From NCBI GenBank assembly GCA_913046365.1, contig CAJWRM010000004.1:27467-91466 (forward strand): a stretch of 64,000 bases of DNA. Direction: 5' to 3'. A model generated the notes under the pieces. The model made no database searches. It had not been told where the DNA came from and saw only the letters and a program-made list of their open reading frames with translations. This DNA comes from an uncultured Flavobacteriales bacterium (GTDB taxonomy: Bacteria > Bacteroidota > Bacteroidia > Flavobacteriales_D > Crocinitomicaceae). Position numbers and translations under genes: made by a program. Below are positions 24,789 to 36,500 of the stretch, piece by piece; the first letter of the stretch is position 1; each line of letters starts with the position of its first letter.

Positions 24789-25796
24789 ATGAGTAAGAGT
24801 AAATTAGAGTATATCTGGCTTGATGGATATGTTCCAACGCAAAATATGCGGAGTAAAACTAAAGTTGTAGAAGATTTTAGTGGTAAACTTGAAGATTGTC
24901 CGATGTGGTCATTTGATGGAAGTTCTACAAAGCAGGCAGAGGGTGGGAATTCAGACTGTTTATTGAAGCCAGTTGCTGTTTATCCCGATCCAGATAGAAG
25001 AAATGGTTTCTTGGTAATGACTGAGGTATTGAATTCGGATGGATCTGCTCATGAATCAAACGGTCGTGCAACGATTGATGATGACGACAATGATTTTTGG
25101 TTTGGATTTGAGCAAGAATATTTCATTATGGACAGAAATACTCAGCTACCACTTGGGTTTCCATTGGGAGGTTATCCAGGGCCTCAGGGACTTTATTATT
25201 GTTCTGTCGGAGGAAGGAATACCCATGGAAGAGATTTCGTAGAAGAGCATGCAAACCTATGTCTAGATGCAGGTTTGACTTTTGAGGGTATTAATCAAGA
25301 GGTGGCTAGTGGACAATGGGAATTTCAGCTTTTTGCTAAAGGTGCAAAAAAAGCAGGTGATGAAATTTGGATCGCTAGATACTTACTAGACCGTTTGACT
25401 GAAAAGTATGGCTATTACATAGAATATCACCCAAAACCTGTTAAAGGAGATTGGAACGGTTCTGGAATGCATGCGAACTTTTCAAATACAACGCTCAGAA
25501 CTTGCGGCTCAAAAGAAGTATATGAGCAGATATGTGAAGCATTTAGACCAGTTACTAAAGAACATATCAGTGTATATGGAGCATATAATGATCAAAGACT
25601 TACAGGATTGCATGAAACTGCGTCAATTCACGACTTTAGTTATGGTGTTTCAGATCGAGGTGCGTCAATCAGAATCCCAATAATGGTAGTTGAGAATGGT
25701 TGGAAAGGATGGCTAGAAGATCGCAGACCAGCATCTAACGGCGATCCCTATAAGATTGCTGCAAGAATTGTTCAAACCGTAAAAGGAGTTGAATAA
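24789..25796 (+). CDS. glnII: Glutamine synthetase, type II (GSII)
   Basis: 335 residues, the short GSII form rather than the 450-residue GSI or 700-residue GSIII. Beta-grasp domain: EYIWLDGYVPTQNMRSKTKV and the GSII signature FDGSSTKQAEGGNSD (about 42-56). Catalytic domain: FWFGFEQEYFIMD with metal-binding Glu, INQEVASGQWEFQ, WNGSGMHANFS (ammonia/ATP site) and DRGASIRIP. It makes glutamine from glutamate, ammonia and ATP in the cytoplasm. It stands alone between its own promoter and a terminator at 25823-25844. No PII or GlnR-type regulator is nearby. Confidence 0.95.
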   Translation: MSKSKLEYIWLDGYVPTQNMRSKTKVVEDFSGKLEDCPMWSFDGSSTKQAEGGNSDCLLKPVAVYPDPDRRNGFLVMTEVLNSDGSAHESNGRATIDDDDNDFWFGFEQEYFIMDRNTQLPLGFPLGGYPGPQGLYYCSVGGRNTHGRDFVEEHANLCLDAGLTFEGINQEVASGQWEFQLFAKGAKKAGDEIWIARYLLDRLTEKYGYYIEYHPKPVKGDWNGSGMHANFSNTTLRTCGSKEVYEQICEAFRPVTKEHISVYGAYNDQRLTGLHETASIHDFSYGVSDRGASIRIPIMVVENGWKGWLEDRRPASNGDPYKIAARIVQTVKGVE

Positions 25797-25822
25797 GATT
25801 GTTAATAGTATTATATGGAAGG

Positions 25823-25844
25823 GGCTGATAATTCAGCCTTTTTT
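25823..25844 (+). terminator. Rho-independent terminator after glutamine synthetase
   Basis: GGCTGA (25823-25828), loop TAAT, TCAGCC (25833-25838), then TTTTTT. It lies 27 bases after the stop codon and shows that the upstream ATG at 25815 is not the start of the next gene. Confidence 0.88.
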
Positions 25845-25886
25845 GTTTCTCGATGCTATTATATTCACGAACATATTTTTTTCACC

Positions 25887-27514
<1,628 letters not shown>

Positions 27515-27524
27515 AGGGAGTATC

Positions 27525-28535
27525 TTATTTAATTTTACCTCTTTTGTTTGATTTTTTATACAAATGAAGCGTTTTAAGATATATTTCAATTGCGCCTATA
27601 CTATTTGTAGCTTGATTCAGTGCTGAAAGGTTTGCGTCAAAAGCAATTCCCATTTTGAAACCTTTGAATTTGAAACCGAACGTTGTAATTAAGGCGTCGA
27701 GATGTCTGTAATAAAAACCATAGTCAACAGTCACAGTTTTGTTGATATTTGTTATTGAAGATCCTTCTTTCAATATATGTTCCAAAGAGACACCGGCAAC
27801 AATATTTGAGCCGGGTCCTGTTTTAAAATACATCAATTGTGGGTTGACACGAAGATCTCTCTTTCTTGTCACAATATTTGCTCCAGCGTGAACAACCGTT
27901 TGCATGTATAAACGGTCACTACCAAATGAGAAGTTTAATTTTGGTCTGTTAATGTGATTAAGGGCAACACCTCCATATAAGAGGGTTCTATTTCTCATAG
28001 AATGCTGATAGTAAACACCAGTACTAATGTCAATTGTCGAGAAACTTAAATTTAAGCCAGTTTCTGAGCTTGTTCCTGAAAACCCAGTTCCTTGCCACTG
28101 ATCTTCCCAAGTATGATTGGGTGTATAACTCTGTTGAATAAAACCGGGAGAAACACCTACTGACAATTTATTTCTATTATCCAAGGCCATTGTATAGTTT
28201 ATGGGAATTGAAATCATATTTGTCGTATAGGACAGGTTATCTATTCCTCCGGCAGTTACATCTTGCATTACATTCAGTCCAAGTCCAAAATTGTTGCTAC
28301 CCATGAAGCCGTCTGGAATTTTGAAATTTGCATTGAGAACATTGGTTCTCATTTTAGTTAGCGGAAGCCATTGCATTCTGAAATTCGTAAAAAAACCAAA
28401 ATCTTCTGCTCCAGTAGCTACTGATCCTGCGTTGTACATCATTGGCGACTGATACCACATGCTGATTGATTTGTCTTGTTGAGCGAAATTATTCACAGTC
28501 ACAAGGGCAAAAAGGGCAAATAATATATTTTTCAT
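27525..28535 (-). CDS. Type IX secretion PorP/SprF-family outer membrane protein
   Basis: 336 residues: a signal peptide (about 1-18, ending NNFAQ), then the family start SMWYQSPMMYNAGSVATGAE and a run of amphipathic beta strands ending with KMGIAFDANLSAL, as in PorP/SprF proteins that form 14-strand barrels. SprF-type proteins handle one partner carrying a type B C-terminal sorting domain. The partner is very likely the adjacent upstream gene, whose stop codon is four bases before this start. Confidence 0.92.
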   Translation of the reverse strand: MKNILFALFALVTVNNFAQQDKSISMWYQSPMMYNAGSVATGAEDFGFFTNFRMQWLPLTKMRTNVLNANFKIPDGFMGSNNFGLGLNVMQDVTAGGIDNLSYTTNMISIPINYTMALDNRNKLSVGVSPGFIQQSYTPNHTWEDQWQGTGFSGTSSETGLNLSFSTIDISTGVYYQHSMRNRTLLYGGVALNHINRPKLNFSFGSDRLYMQTVVHAGANIVTRKRDLRVNPQLMYFKTGPGSNIVAGVSLEHILKEGSSITNINKTVTVDYGFYYRHLDALITTFGFKFKGFKMGIAFDANLSALNQATNSIGAIEIYLKTLHLYKKSNKRGKIK

Positions 28536-28539
28536 TTTT

Positions 28540-29484
28540 CTATCTAAATAAGGTTACGTCTCCTTCTAACGAGTCTGAAACTCCGTCAATGAGGCGGTAT
28601 TCGAGCATATAATAGTAAGTTCCTGTATTTACGGGTTTTCCTTTGTAATTTCCATCCCAACCTTCGTGAGGGTCAGTTGTCCTAAAAATCATTTGTCCAT
28701 ATCGGTCATAAACTCGAAAGTCAACCTCTATAATTGCGCCTCCTTCATAAAACCCATTATCAAAGTTTTGGTCTGCATCTACATTCGTCAATACTCGAAA
28801 TTGATCATTTCGGTTGTCTCCATTTGGTGAGAAAGAATTAGGAAGTGCAATATTAATACCAACTGCAATAGTATCTGTATTCAATGTATCTTGAAACCAA
28901 ACTGAAACCAAAATGGTATCGTATGATGTGCATCCCTCAGGAGTAGAGTAGGAGGCTACATAATATGTGTCGTAGAACGGTGTTACTACTAATGAGTCAT
29001 TTGCATCAGGAATCAAACTGTCCGATTGCACCCCACTAGGGTACCATACCATTGAACCACCAGGAGGTGTACCGCTCGCAAATAAATAAGCCTCTTGATA
29101 CATTGCTATCGTTGTATCATCAATTTCAACATAGACGCCATTTAAAGTATCTGATAGTGTTGCGTTTACAGTCGGTGTCTCACCTACATTAACTGTTTGC
29201 GCTGTTTGGTTGCTTCCAAATGTATTGGATACCTCTAGTGTAATCGCGAATGTTCCCGGTGTGTTAAAACATACAGGCCCTGGATTTGCACCATTGTAGG
29301 TCGCTGGCGTACCATCTTGAAATGTCCATTCGAAATTGATTGGATTTCCAGTTGAGTTATTTGTTAAAGTAATGCATTCTCCTTGACAGAGCTGATTGTC
29401 GGACATACTAAAATTCGCTGTTGGAATTTGAGCAAACGAGTAGCTGCCGTAAGAGAATAATATTAGAAAGGCTAAAAACCTCAT
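28540..29484 (-). CDS. PKD-domain surface protein with type B (CHU_C) type IX sorting domain
   Basis: 314 residues from the ATG at 29484, giving a clear signal peptide (MRFLAFLILFSYGSYSFAQ); the longer frame from 29574 would enter folP. A PKD domain follows at about residues 23-100 (ITLTNNSTGNPINFEWTFQDG). The C-terminal 90 residues are the gliding-motility-associated domain: LPNSFSPNGDNRNDQF, FRVYDRYGQMIFRT, GWDGNYKGKPVNTGTYYY and a final GDVTLFR. The domain directs type IX secretion. At 314 residues it is a minimal SprB-like substrate; its surface role is unknown. Confidence 0.92.
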   Translation of the reverse strand: MRFLAFLILFSYGSYSFAQIPTANFSMSDNQLCQGECITLTNNSTGNPINFEWTFQDGTPATYNGANPGPVCFNTPGTFAITLEVSNTFGSNQTAQTVNVGETPTVNATLSDTLNGVYVEIDDTTIAMYQEAYLFASGTPPGGSMVWYPSGVQSDSLIPDANDSLVVTPFYDTYYVASYSTPEGCTSYDTILVSVWFQDTLNTDTIAVGINIALPNSFSPNGDNRNDQFRVLTNVDADQNFDNGFYEGGAIIEVDFRVYDRYGQMIFRTTDPHEGWDGNYKGKPVNTGTYYYMLEYRLIDGVSDSLEGDVTLFR

Positions 29485-29552
29485 AAGAGTTGAATTTTTC
29501 GTAATAATTATACGAAAGTAACTAAAAAAGTTGCAATTATACTTGCCTAACT

Positions 29553-30407
29553 TCAACAAAATGACAACTCCCAAAGCTTTTTAACCTCGTTCATTTCTTG
29601 TACGTCATGCACTCTGAAAAGGGAAGCGTTTTTTGAGAGAATGAATGCATGCATTGCTGTTGTTCCGTTTAAAGCATCTTTTGATTGAATTTCTAGAGGC
29701 TTGTAAATCATGGATTTCCTTGATATTCCAACAAGAATAGGGGTATTCAAAATGTGTAAAAGGTCAAAGTTTTTTATGATTTCGAAGTTTTGTTCTAAGC
29801 TCTTAGAGAACCCAAATCCAGGATCAATAATGATATCATGAATACCATTTGAGTTCAATTCAGAAATTTTCTTTGAGAAAAATTGAATCAGCTCTTTTAT
29901 TGTATTTTTTGAGTCGTCCATAACGTTTTTGTTGATGTCTCCCTTAATATTATGGGTAAGTATGTACGGGCATTTGAATTTTCTAATAACATCTAGCATT
30001 TTGGTATTATCATATCCCCCACTTACATCATTAATGATATCCGCTCCTATTTCTAATGCTTGTTGAGCAACTTCTTTACGCACAGTATCAACCGAGAGAA
30101 TAAGTTTTGGAAATTCTTTTCTTATCAGTTTTAAGGGCTCTACTACTCTGGAAAGTTCCTCTTTGGTAGAGGGTAATGAGGAATTAGGCTTAGTGGAACT
30201 TCCTCCAATATCTATAATATCAACTCCATTCGCAATAAAGGATTCAATTTTCTTTAGAAGTGCAGTCTCTTTTTTTTTGGCATCATTTTCATAGAATGAA
30301 TCGGGACTTAGATTAATAATTCCCATTATCTTTGGTGTATCAAATTGGAACAAATCGCCTTTGATATTAATTGTTTTAGGAAGCGGATTTAATAAGTCTG
30401 TATACAT
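29553..30407 (-). CDS. folP: Dihydropteroate synthase
   Basis: 284 residues from the ATG at 30407 (an upstream in-frame Met at 30443 would overlap the divergent gene). TIM-barrel motifs are intact: MGIINLSPDSFYEND, DIIDIGGSSTKP, LSVDTVRKEVA, GADIINDVSGG, DPGFGFSKSLEQNFEII and PILVGISRKS. It joins 4-aminobenzoate to 6-hydroxymethyl-dihydropterin diphosphate in folate synthesis and is the sulfonamide target. The start is eight bases from the divergent DUF1599 gene, so the promoters of the two genes must overlap each other's coding regions. Confidence 0.95.
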   Translation of the reverse strand: MYTDLLNPLPKTINIKGDLFQFDTPKIMGIINLSPDSFYENDAKKKETALLKKIESFIANGVDIIDIGGSSTKPNSSLPSTKEELSRVVEPLKLIRKEFPKLILSVDTVRKEVAQQALEIGADIINDVSGGYDNTKMLDVIRKFKCPYILTHNIKGDINKNVMDDSKNTIKELIQFFSKKISELNSNGIHDIIIDPGFGFSKSLEQNFEIIKNFDLLHILNTPILVGISRKSMIYKPLEIQSKDALNGTTAMHAFILSKNASLFRVHDVQEMNEVKKLWELSFC

Positions 30408-30415
30408 AATTTTAA

Positions 30416-30961
30416 ATGGAAAAAACAACGCAGCAATACACAAAAGTAATGAATGTTTGTAGAGAAATTTTTACAAAGAAGACATTTGATTACGGAACTT
30501 CATGGAGAATTCTTCGGTCAAGCTCTCTCACAGATCAGATTTTTATAAAGGCAAATCGAATTAGAACAATTCAGGATACTGGAGTAAATAAGGTTGGTGA
30601 GAGCTATGAGGACGCTTTTTCTTCAGTGGTTAATTATTGTGTGATGGCAATTATTCAGGGTCGACATACATTTGATTTGCATGAGGAAGAACTATCTGCA
30701 GCTCAAGCAACAGATTGGTATGATGAAGTGCGTAATGAGGCGTTTGATTTAATGAAAAGCAAAAATCATGATTATGGCGAGGCCTGGAGAGACATGCGTA
30801 TCAGCTCTCTTACGGATTTAATCTTGGCTAAAGTTTTGCGCATTAAGAAAATAGAGGATAACGACGGCTTGACTCAAATTAGTGAGGGAGCTGAAGGGAA
30901 TTACTTCGATATGCTGAATTACTCTGTTTTTGCCTTGATTCATCTTTCTGAGGAAGGTTAA
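30416..30961 (+). CDS. DUF1599 protein with two tandem repeats
   Basis: 181 residues built as an internal duplication. Repeat 1 (about residues 12-60) has REIFTKKTFDYGTSWRILR-SSSLTDQIFIKANRIR. Repeat 2 (about 97-145) has DLMKSKNHDYGEAWRDMR-ISSLTDLILAKVLRIK. The repeated K-x-x-D-Y-G-x-x-W-R and SSLTD cores are the family signature. The DUF1599 domain has been grouped with nucleotide-modification-associated domains elsewhere; its biochemical role is not established. It stands between folP and the MauE-thioredoxin gene, an arrangement familiar from Bacteroidota genomes. Confidence 0.85.
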   Translation: MEKTTQQYTKVMNVCREIFTKKTFDYGTSWRILRSSSLTDQIFIKANRIRTIQDTGVNKVGESYEDAFSSVVNYCVMAIIQGRHTFDLHEEELSAAQATDWYDEVRNEAFDLMKSKNHDYGEAWRDMRISSLTDLILAKVLRIKKIEDNDGLTQISEGAEGNYFDMLNYSVFALIHLSEEG

Positions 30962-31017
30962 AGTTCTGTTAACGTGATATTTTTGATTGAGAATTCAATT
31001 ATTTTTAAACTAAAAAA

Positions 31018-31998
31018 ATGAAAAATTTAAATAGAAAATACATGGTGTGGGGAATAAGAATTATTATTTCCATACTTTTTATGGTCTCGGCAGTTGCCAA
31101 ACTATATCCTTCCCCTCTAATGGGGATTTCCTCATTTGAAACGAAGTATTTATCGGCAATTGGAATAGATGGTTCCTTTGCGGTGATTTTATCAAGACTG
31201 TTGATTGGATTTGAATTCACATTAGGTTTGTTAATTCTACTGCCATATTATTTAAAAAGAATCGTTATTCCTTCAACCGTTGCTCTTTTAGGTGCGTTTT
31301 CTGTTCACTTATTCATTCAGGTAGTAGGTGGTGATTCAAGTAATTGTGGTTGTTTTGGGGAGCTTATTCCAATGACACCCCTTCAAGCATTGGTGAAAAA
31401 CATTCTTTCAATTGGTTTACTCTTATTATTGTTGACGAGTTTTAAAAGTGAAATAAAAGATCAAAAAAACATACATCCTTTATTGTATAGTGGGCTGATC
31501 ATTAGTCTGCTCATGTTTATCTTGCTTCCTCAAGGCTCTAACAATATTTCTCGTGCTCAGGTTGAATCAGGAGATTCAATTTATGCTCAATATTTCCCAA
31601 ATGTAGCAGAGGGCAATAAGTTAGTGTGCTTTTTTGCTCCCACATGTCCCCATTGTATGGAGACAGCAAAGCAACTTGTTGAGCTGAAACAAAAATTCCC
31701 AGGATTAATTCCAGAGTTGAAAATTATTTTCATGGATGAATCATGGCCCATAGATGGATCGCCTCTCGAAATTGAAGCCTTCTTTAAAGAAATTGGTTCG
31801 AAGTTTGATTATGTTTCAATTGAACCTAATGCGTTTTGGACGATTTTTGAATCTCACCAGAAGGGTATGGAAGTACCAGGCGTATTCTATTTGCAAGGAG
31901 GCGTGCACAAGGCATTATATTCGGGTTCTGCTGAGTATGGTGCGGAGAACCCATTTACTGCATTGGGCTTAATTGATCAAATCAAAAAAGAATATTGA
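31018..31998 (+). CDS. MauE/DoxX-thioredoxin fusion (BT_3928-like family)
   Basis: 326 residues. Residues 10-180 contain four to five membrane helices of the MauE/DoxX type with the periplasmic-side cysteine loop GGDSSNCGCFGE (about 99-110). A soluble thioredoxin-like domain follows (about 190-320) with LVCFFAPTCPHCMETAK, active-site pair Cys210-Pro-His-Cys213. A redox relay between the membrane cysteine pair and the thioredoxin domain is plausible, by analogy with MauE/VKOR-like systems. It overlaps tpiA by one base (TGATG) and is part of the DUF1599-tpiA-prmA run. Confidence 0.88.
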   Translation: MKNLNRKYMVWGIRIIISILFMVSAVAKLYPSPLMGISSFETKYLSAIGIDGSFAVILSRLLIGFEFTLGLLILLPYYLKRIVIPSTVALLGAFSVHLFIQVVGGDSSNCGCFGELIPMTPLQALVKNILSIGLLLLLLTSFKSEIKDQKNIHPLLYSGLIISLLMFILLPQGSNNISRAQVESGDSIYAQYFPNVAEGNKLVCFFAPTCPHCMETAKQLVELKQKFPGLIPELKIIFMDESWPIDGSPLEIEAFFKEIGSKFDYVSIEPNAFWTIFESHQKGMEVPGVFYLQGGVHKALYSGSAEYGAENPFTALGLIDQIKKEY

Positions 31999-32750
31999 TG
32001 AGAAATAAAATTGTCGCTGGAAATTGGAAAATGAACCTTGATGCTGATGCAGCTAAGCGTTTATATCTTGATCTTCTGAATAAATCAATTGACCAAAGTG
32101 ATGGTAAAATGATTTTAATTTTCCCTCCTAACATTTATTTGCAAGATTTTATAGAACGAAATAATGGCTCCTTTGAGATAGGAGCACAAAACTTTAATGC
32201 AAAATCTAATGGAGCTTATACTGGAGAGGTGAGCGCAAGTCAACTAAAATCGATTGGTTGCTCATGGGTTCTTGTGGGGCATAGTGAGCGGCGTATACTT
32301 TTTAAAGAGGATGATCAAGTTCTTGTAAATAAGATAAAAACAGCTTTAAAGCATGGCTTAAATGTGATTTATTGTTGTGGAGAATCCTTAAATGAAAGGG
32401 AACAGCTTCAACATAAATCTAAAATTCAAAATCAACTTGCTTTATTAAAATCATTTTCTTTAGACGAGGTTCAATTCATCTCCATAGCTTATGAGCCAAT
32501 ATGGGCAATTGGTACAGGTGAAACTGCATCCCCTGAACAAGCATCTGAGATGCATGACTTTATTCGCGAAGAACTTACATCCCTATTTGGCCTAGAAACT
32601 GCAGATAATACAAGCATTCTATACGGGGGGAGTTGTTCTCCAAGAAACGCTGAGACCTTATTTAAATGCGACAATATTGATGGCGGATTAATTGGTGGGG
32701 CAGCACTAGATGCGGATTCATTTAGTTCTATTATAGAGGTCCTTTCATGA
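31998..32750 (+). CDS. tpiA: Triosephosphate isomerase
   Basis: 250 residues from the ATG at 31998, which overlaps the previous stop. All catalytic landmarks are present: GNWKMN (Lys at residue 12 region), VGHSERR (catalytic His), YEPIWAIGTG (catalytic Glu and loop 6), YGGS and LIGGAAL at the phosphate site. It interconverts dihydroxyacetone phosphate and glyceraldehyde 3-phosphate. It overlaps prmA by four bases (ATGA). Confidence 0.97.
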   Translation: MRNKIVAGNWKMNLDADAAKRLYLDLLNKSIDQSDGKMILIFPPNIYLQDFIERNNGSFEIGAQNFNAKSNGAYTGEVSASQLKSIGCSWVLVGHSERRILFKEDDQVLVNKIKTALKHGLNVIYCCGESLNEREQLQHKSKIQNQLALLKSFSLDEVQFISIAYEPIWAIGTGETASPEQASEMHDFIREELTSLFGLETADNTSILYGGSCSPRNAETLFKCDNIDGGLIGGAALDADSFSSIIEVLS

Positions 32751-33577
32751 CGTATTATCAATTTGAAATATCCCTTGATCCATTTGATCCTTGGTCAGAA
32801 ATCCTTTCAGCCTATTTAGGTGAAATTGATTTTGAAGGTTTTTATGAAAAAGATAATTTGCTTCATGCTTTTATCTCCAAATCAAAATATTCAAAGGAGA
32901 AATTTGATCAGGCTTTAGAACTTGTAAAGTCAGAAACAAACGTTGATTTTTCCTTTAATGAGCTTCCTCATCAAAACTGGAATGCGTTATGGGAGTCAAA
33001 TTTCGAACCTGTTTATATTGAAAATAGATTGGCAATTATAGCTCCTTTTCATGAGCTTGAGTCAAATTTTGAGCGTACTATACTAATTGAACCTAAAATG
33101 TCTTTTGGCACAGGGCACCATCAGACCACCTATATGATGTGTGAGTCTATATTAGATGCATCTCTTGCAGAAAAGACGATTTTGGATATGGGTTCTGGGA
33201 CAGGTGTTTTGGCTATTCTTTGTGAAATGAAAGGTGCCAAGAAAATCCTTGCTATTGACATAGAGCCATGGTCCGTAGAAAATTGTAGAAAAAATGCTGT
33301 GGTTAATAATTGCAATCGAATAGAATCTGTATTAGGTGATATTGAGGCAATAATTGGCAACCGTTTTGATGTTATTTTCGCCAATATCAATAAGAACATT
33401 TTATTGAGTCATATGCCCAATTATATTCAAGCATTAAGTCCAAATGGTTTCTTATATTTAAGTGGATTCTTCAGCTCCGATGCACAAGAAATTAAAGAAA
33501 TTGCTGAAGGATTAGGACTGAGTTTCTTTTCAAAAAGGGAACGCGAAGGTTGGTGTATGATGGTTTTAAAAAAATAA
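32747..33577 (+). CDS. prmA: Ribosomal protein L11 methyltransferase
   Basis: 276 residues. N-terminal L11-binding domain (about 1-90), then the PrmA motifs IEPKMSFGTGHHQTTYMM, SAM motif I ILDMGSGTGVLAIL, AIDIEPWSVENCRKNA and VIFANINKNILL. It trimethylates Lys and N-terminal residues of L11. The gene overlaps tpiA by four bases and is followed six bases later by the giant secreted protein gene at 33583. Confidence 0.95.
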   Translation: MTYYQFEISLDPFDPWSEILSAYLGEIDFEGFYEKDNLLHAFISKSKYSKEKFDQALELVKSETNVDFSFNELPHQNWNALWESNFEPVYIENRLAIIAPFHELESNFERTILIEPKMSFGTGHHQTTYMMCESILDASLAEKTILDMGSGTGVLAILCEMKGAKKILAIDIEPWSVENCRKNAVVNNCNRIESVLGDIEAIIGNRFDVIFANINKNILLSHMPNYIQALSPNGFLYLSGFFSSDAQEIKEIAEGLGLSFFSKREREGWCMMVLKK

Positions 33578-33582
33578 GCTTA

Positions 33583-36500
33583 ATGAAAATAGTTCTGCTT
33601 TGGTTTACAATTATTTTAACAACGTCGCTTAATGCTCAACGATTTTCGAATGACAAGGAAAAATTCATAAAAGAACTTGGGAAGTCTTTCCCTAGTGAAT
33701 CTTTTCAGCGCTTCTTGAAAAAGGATTTTGCCCCATTTTTATTCAAGTCGGGTTTGAATTCAAGTGAGTTTCAGCAGCTTACACAACGCTGTAATTATTT
33801 ATATGACAATGATTTTTCAGCGGAGGATATTATGGCATTGGTGCATATTACTGTAGATCAAAAGAAGTCTATTTTTCCCTCCTCATTTGTTTCAGGATGG
33901 CATAGTTTATTTAATAGCAGAACTGATGAAAATGATAAGGATGCACTTCATGAGTTCATTACCTTCTCTCTTTACTTTTTTGATGAATTTTCTTTTTATA
34001 CTGAAGGAAATCACAAATGGGTATATCAAGGTAGTTCTCCACGTTGGGTTTTACATAAATCTGGGCCCCAAATTCATATTTCTAATACCGATCTAAAATG
34101 TTTTGTATACCAATCTGGTCCCGTCGATAGTATTGTTGTTATGAATACATCTGGTTATTATGATTTGAGAAAAAAGAGGTGGCACGGTCGAGGTGGCACA
34201 ATCACTTGGGAAAAGGTGAATTTTCCAAAAGAGGAAACCTATGCCAAGATTCGTGGTTATACTTTGAATGCGAGAGAGTCAATCCTTAAGGTAGATACTG
34301 TTTCCTTGACGACTCCGTATTTTGATGAACCTATCCTAGGTCGGCTAAAAGACAAGACCCTCTTTAATTTAAAACTAGGCGAATCGAGTCCTATTTTTAA
34401 TTCCTTTGAAAAAAGGTTAAAAATTGAAGGTTTAAGAGATCAATTGGATTATGATGGCGGCTTCTCATTACAGGGCGCTGATTTCATTGGAAAAGGAGAA
34501 CCAGGTAATCTGGCGAAAGTTGTGATCCATTATAAGGACCGTGAATTATTTGAAATTCGCGCATTGAAATTCTTAATGAATCCTAAACAAATTATCGCCC
34601 GAGATGCAGACGTTAGCATGCACTACGTCGATGGCGATTCGCTTTACGCTAAAAACACATTGTTTTATTGGGATGAAGAGAAGCATGAGCTACGCGTCAC
34701 TGCAAATAAAAAGGGAAGCAATCTATTGCCGTTTAATGATAGTTATTTTAAATTGTTTATTAAGGCCCCTTTACTTTCTTGGACCTTGAATAGCCCTTTT
34801 CCAATGTTTACCTATGAGGTGGGAACAGCACAAGAGCAAAAATATGCATTTATTGACTCTTGGGATTATTTTGATCAACGTGCATTTCAAAGATTCGCAG
34901 GAATAGGAAATATTAATCCATTAACGGAGATAGCAAACTTGAGCATAGAGCAAGACACGCATATATTGCCAGTTGGTCAAGTGGCTAGTGCTTTAAGAAA
35001 ATCAGTAAGCCAATGCAAATCTCAGCTTATTGATATTGCAAGTTCAGGTTTTATACGTTATACCTCCTCCTCAGCTGAAGTATTTGTTGAACAAAAGCTG
35101 TTAAATTATACCTTGTCATCAAGTGGAGATAAGGATTATGATGAGCTTAGTTTTGTATGTGATTTGAGGCCAAAAGTGCTAAAGGCATCTCCTTCTCAGA
35201 TTGCCAATGACCCATACTTGCAAAATTTGAAAAGGGAATTCTTGAGAACTTCCCAAAGGCGCAAGAGTCAGCCCTGTTATGCGTATATAGACGTTGATTT
35301 TCAAGAACTATACCTTAACGAGGTAGAACGAGTAAATCTATCCTCTAAGCAACGTACTTCTTTCTATCCAGATTCGTCCTATGTTAAAATGTACCGAAAT
35401 AGGGATATGAAGGTCTCTGGATGGATTCAATCCGGAAAATTTTTGGCCCATTCGATTCATTCTTCTTTCGATTATGATTCCTTCAGTATATCTATTGATA
35501 GTGCCGATGAGGCATATTTGCGTGTAAACCCCTTAAGTAGAAGAGACGGAGATGAACCTATTGATATGGCGAGTTCATTTTCTGGTTTTCAAGGTACGCT
35601 TTATATTGATGATTCAACATTAAGGTCTGGCCGCAATCGATATAATGCAAACTTCCCTTATTTGGATGTTAAAAAAGCGCTGCGTGTATTGTATAGTTCA
35701 GAAAACATTGTAAACGGTTCCTATGATAGCACTCGCTTTTATTATGTTGTTGACCCGTTTATATTAGATAGCCTCGATGATTTCAATGAAAAAGAATTGA
35801 GGCTAGAAGGCCATCTTGTATCGGATGGAATTTTTCCTCCTTTATCAGAGCCTTTGCGCATTATGAATGATTACTCATTTGGTTTTATTACAGAAGCTCC
35901 AGAGGAAGGATATTCATTTTATCAAACAGCATCTAGGTATCAAAATAGAATTGTCCTTTCTAATAATGGTCTTCAAGGAGCCGGAACGATTAATTTTCTT
36001 CAAGCATCTGCGACATCAAAAAAACTTACTTTTTTACCTGATTCAACAATTGGTTTAGCAAACTTTTTTAGCAAGGAAATCGGAAATGGGATAGAATATC
36101 CCGAAGCGAGATGTGAATTGGCGAAAATGTCTTTTAAACCGAGATTAAAGATATTAAGTATAGAATCATACCGTGATTCATTTATTGACATGTTTAAAGG
36201 TGAGTGTTTGTTGGATGGTGCTATTTCAATTTCTGAGACGGGAATGGTGGGTTCAGGAAGAATTGATTTAATGGATGCCTTACTTGTTTCAGATTCATAC
36301 AGCTTTAAGTCAAGTGATATTTTTTCTGATTCTGCCTCATTTACATTACGAAATCGATATGCAAAATATGGAGAGAATCCAATGGCAATTCAATCAGATG
36401 GACTTAAATCACACGTTTCTTTCAAAGATCGTCTGGGAACATTTAATTCTAGCGGTTCAAAACGTATTAAGTTCCCAAGCAACAATTTTTATTGTAAGAT

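Noticed and set aside
25815..25886. Upstream extension of the PlsC-like gene
   Set aside because: The extension runs through the glutamine synthetase terminator; the ATG at 25887 begins a normal N-terminus.
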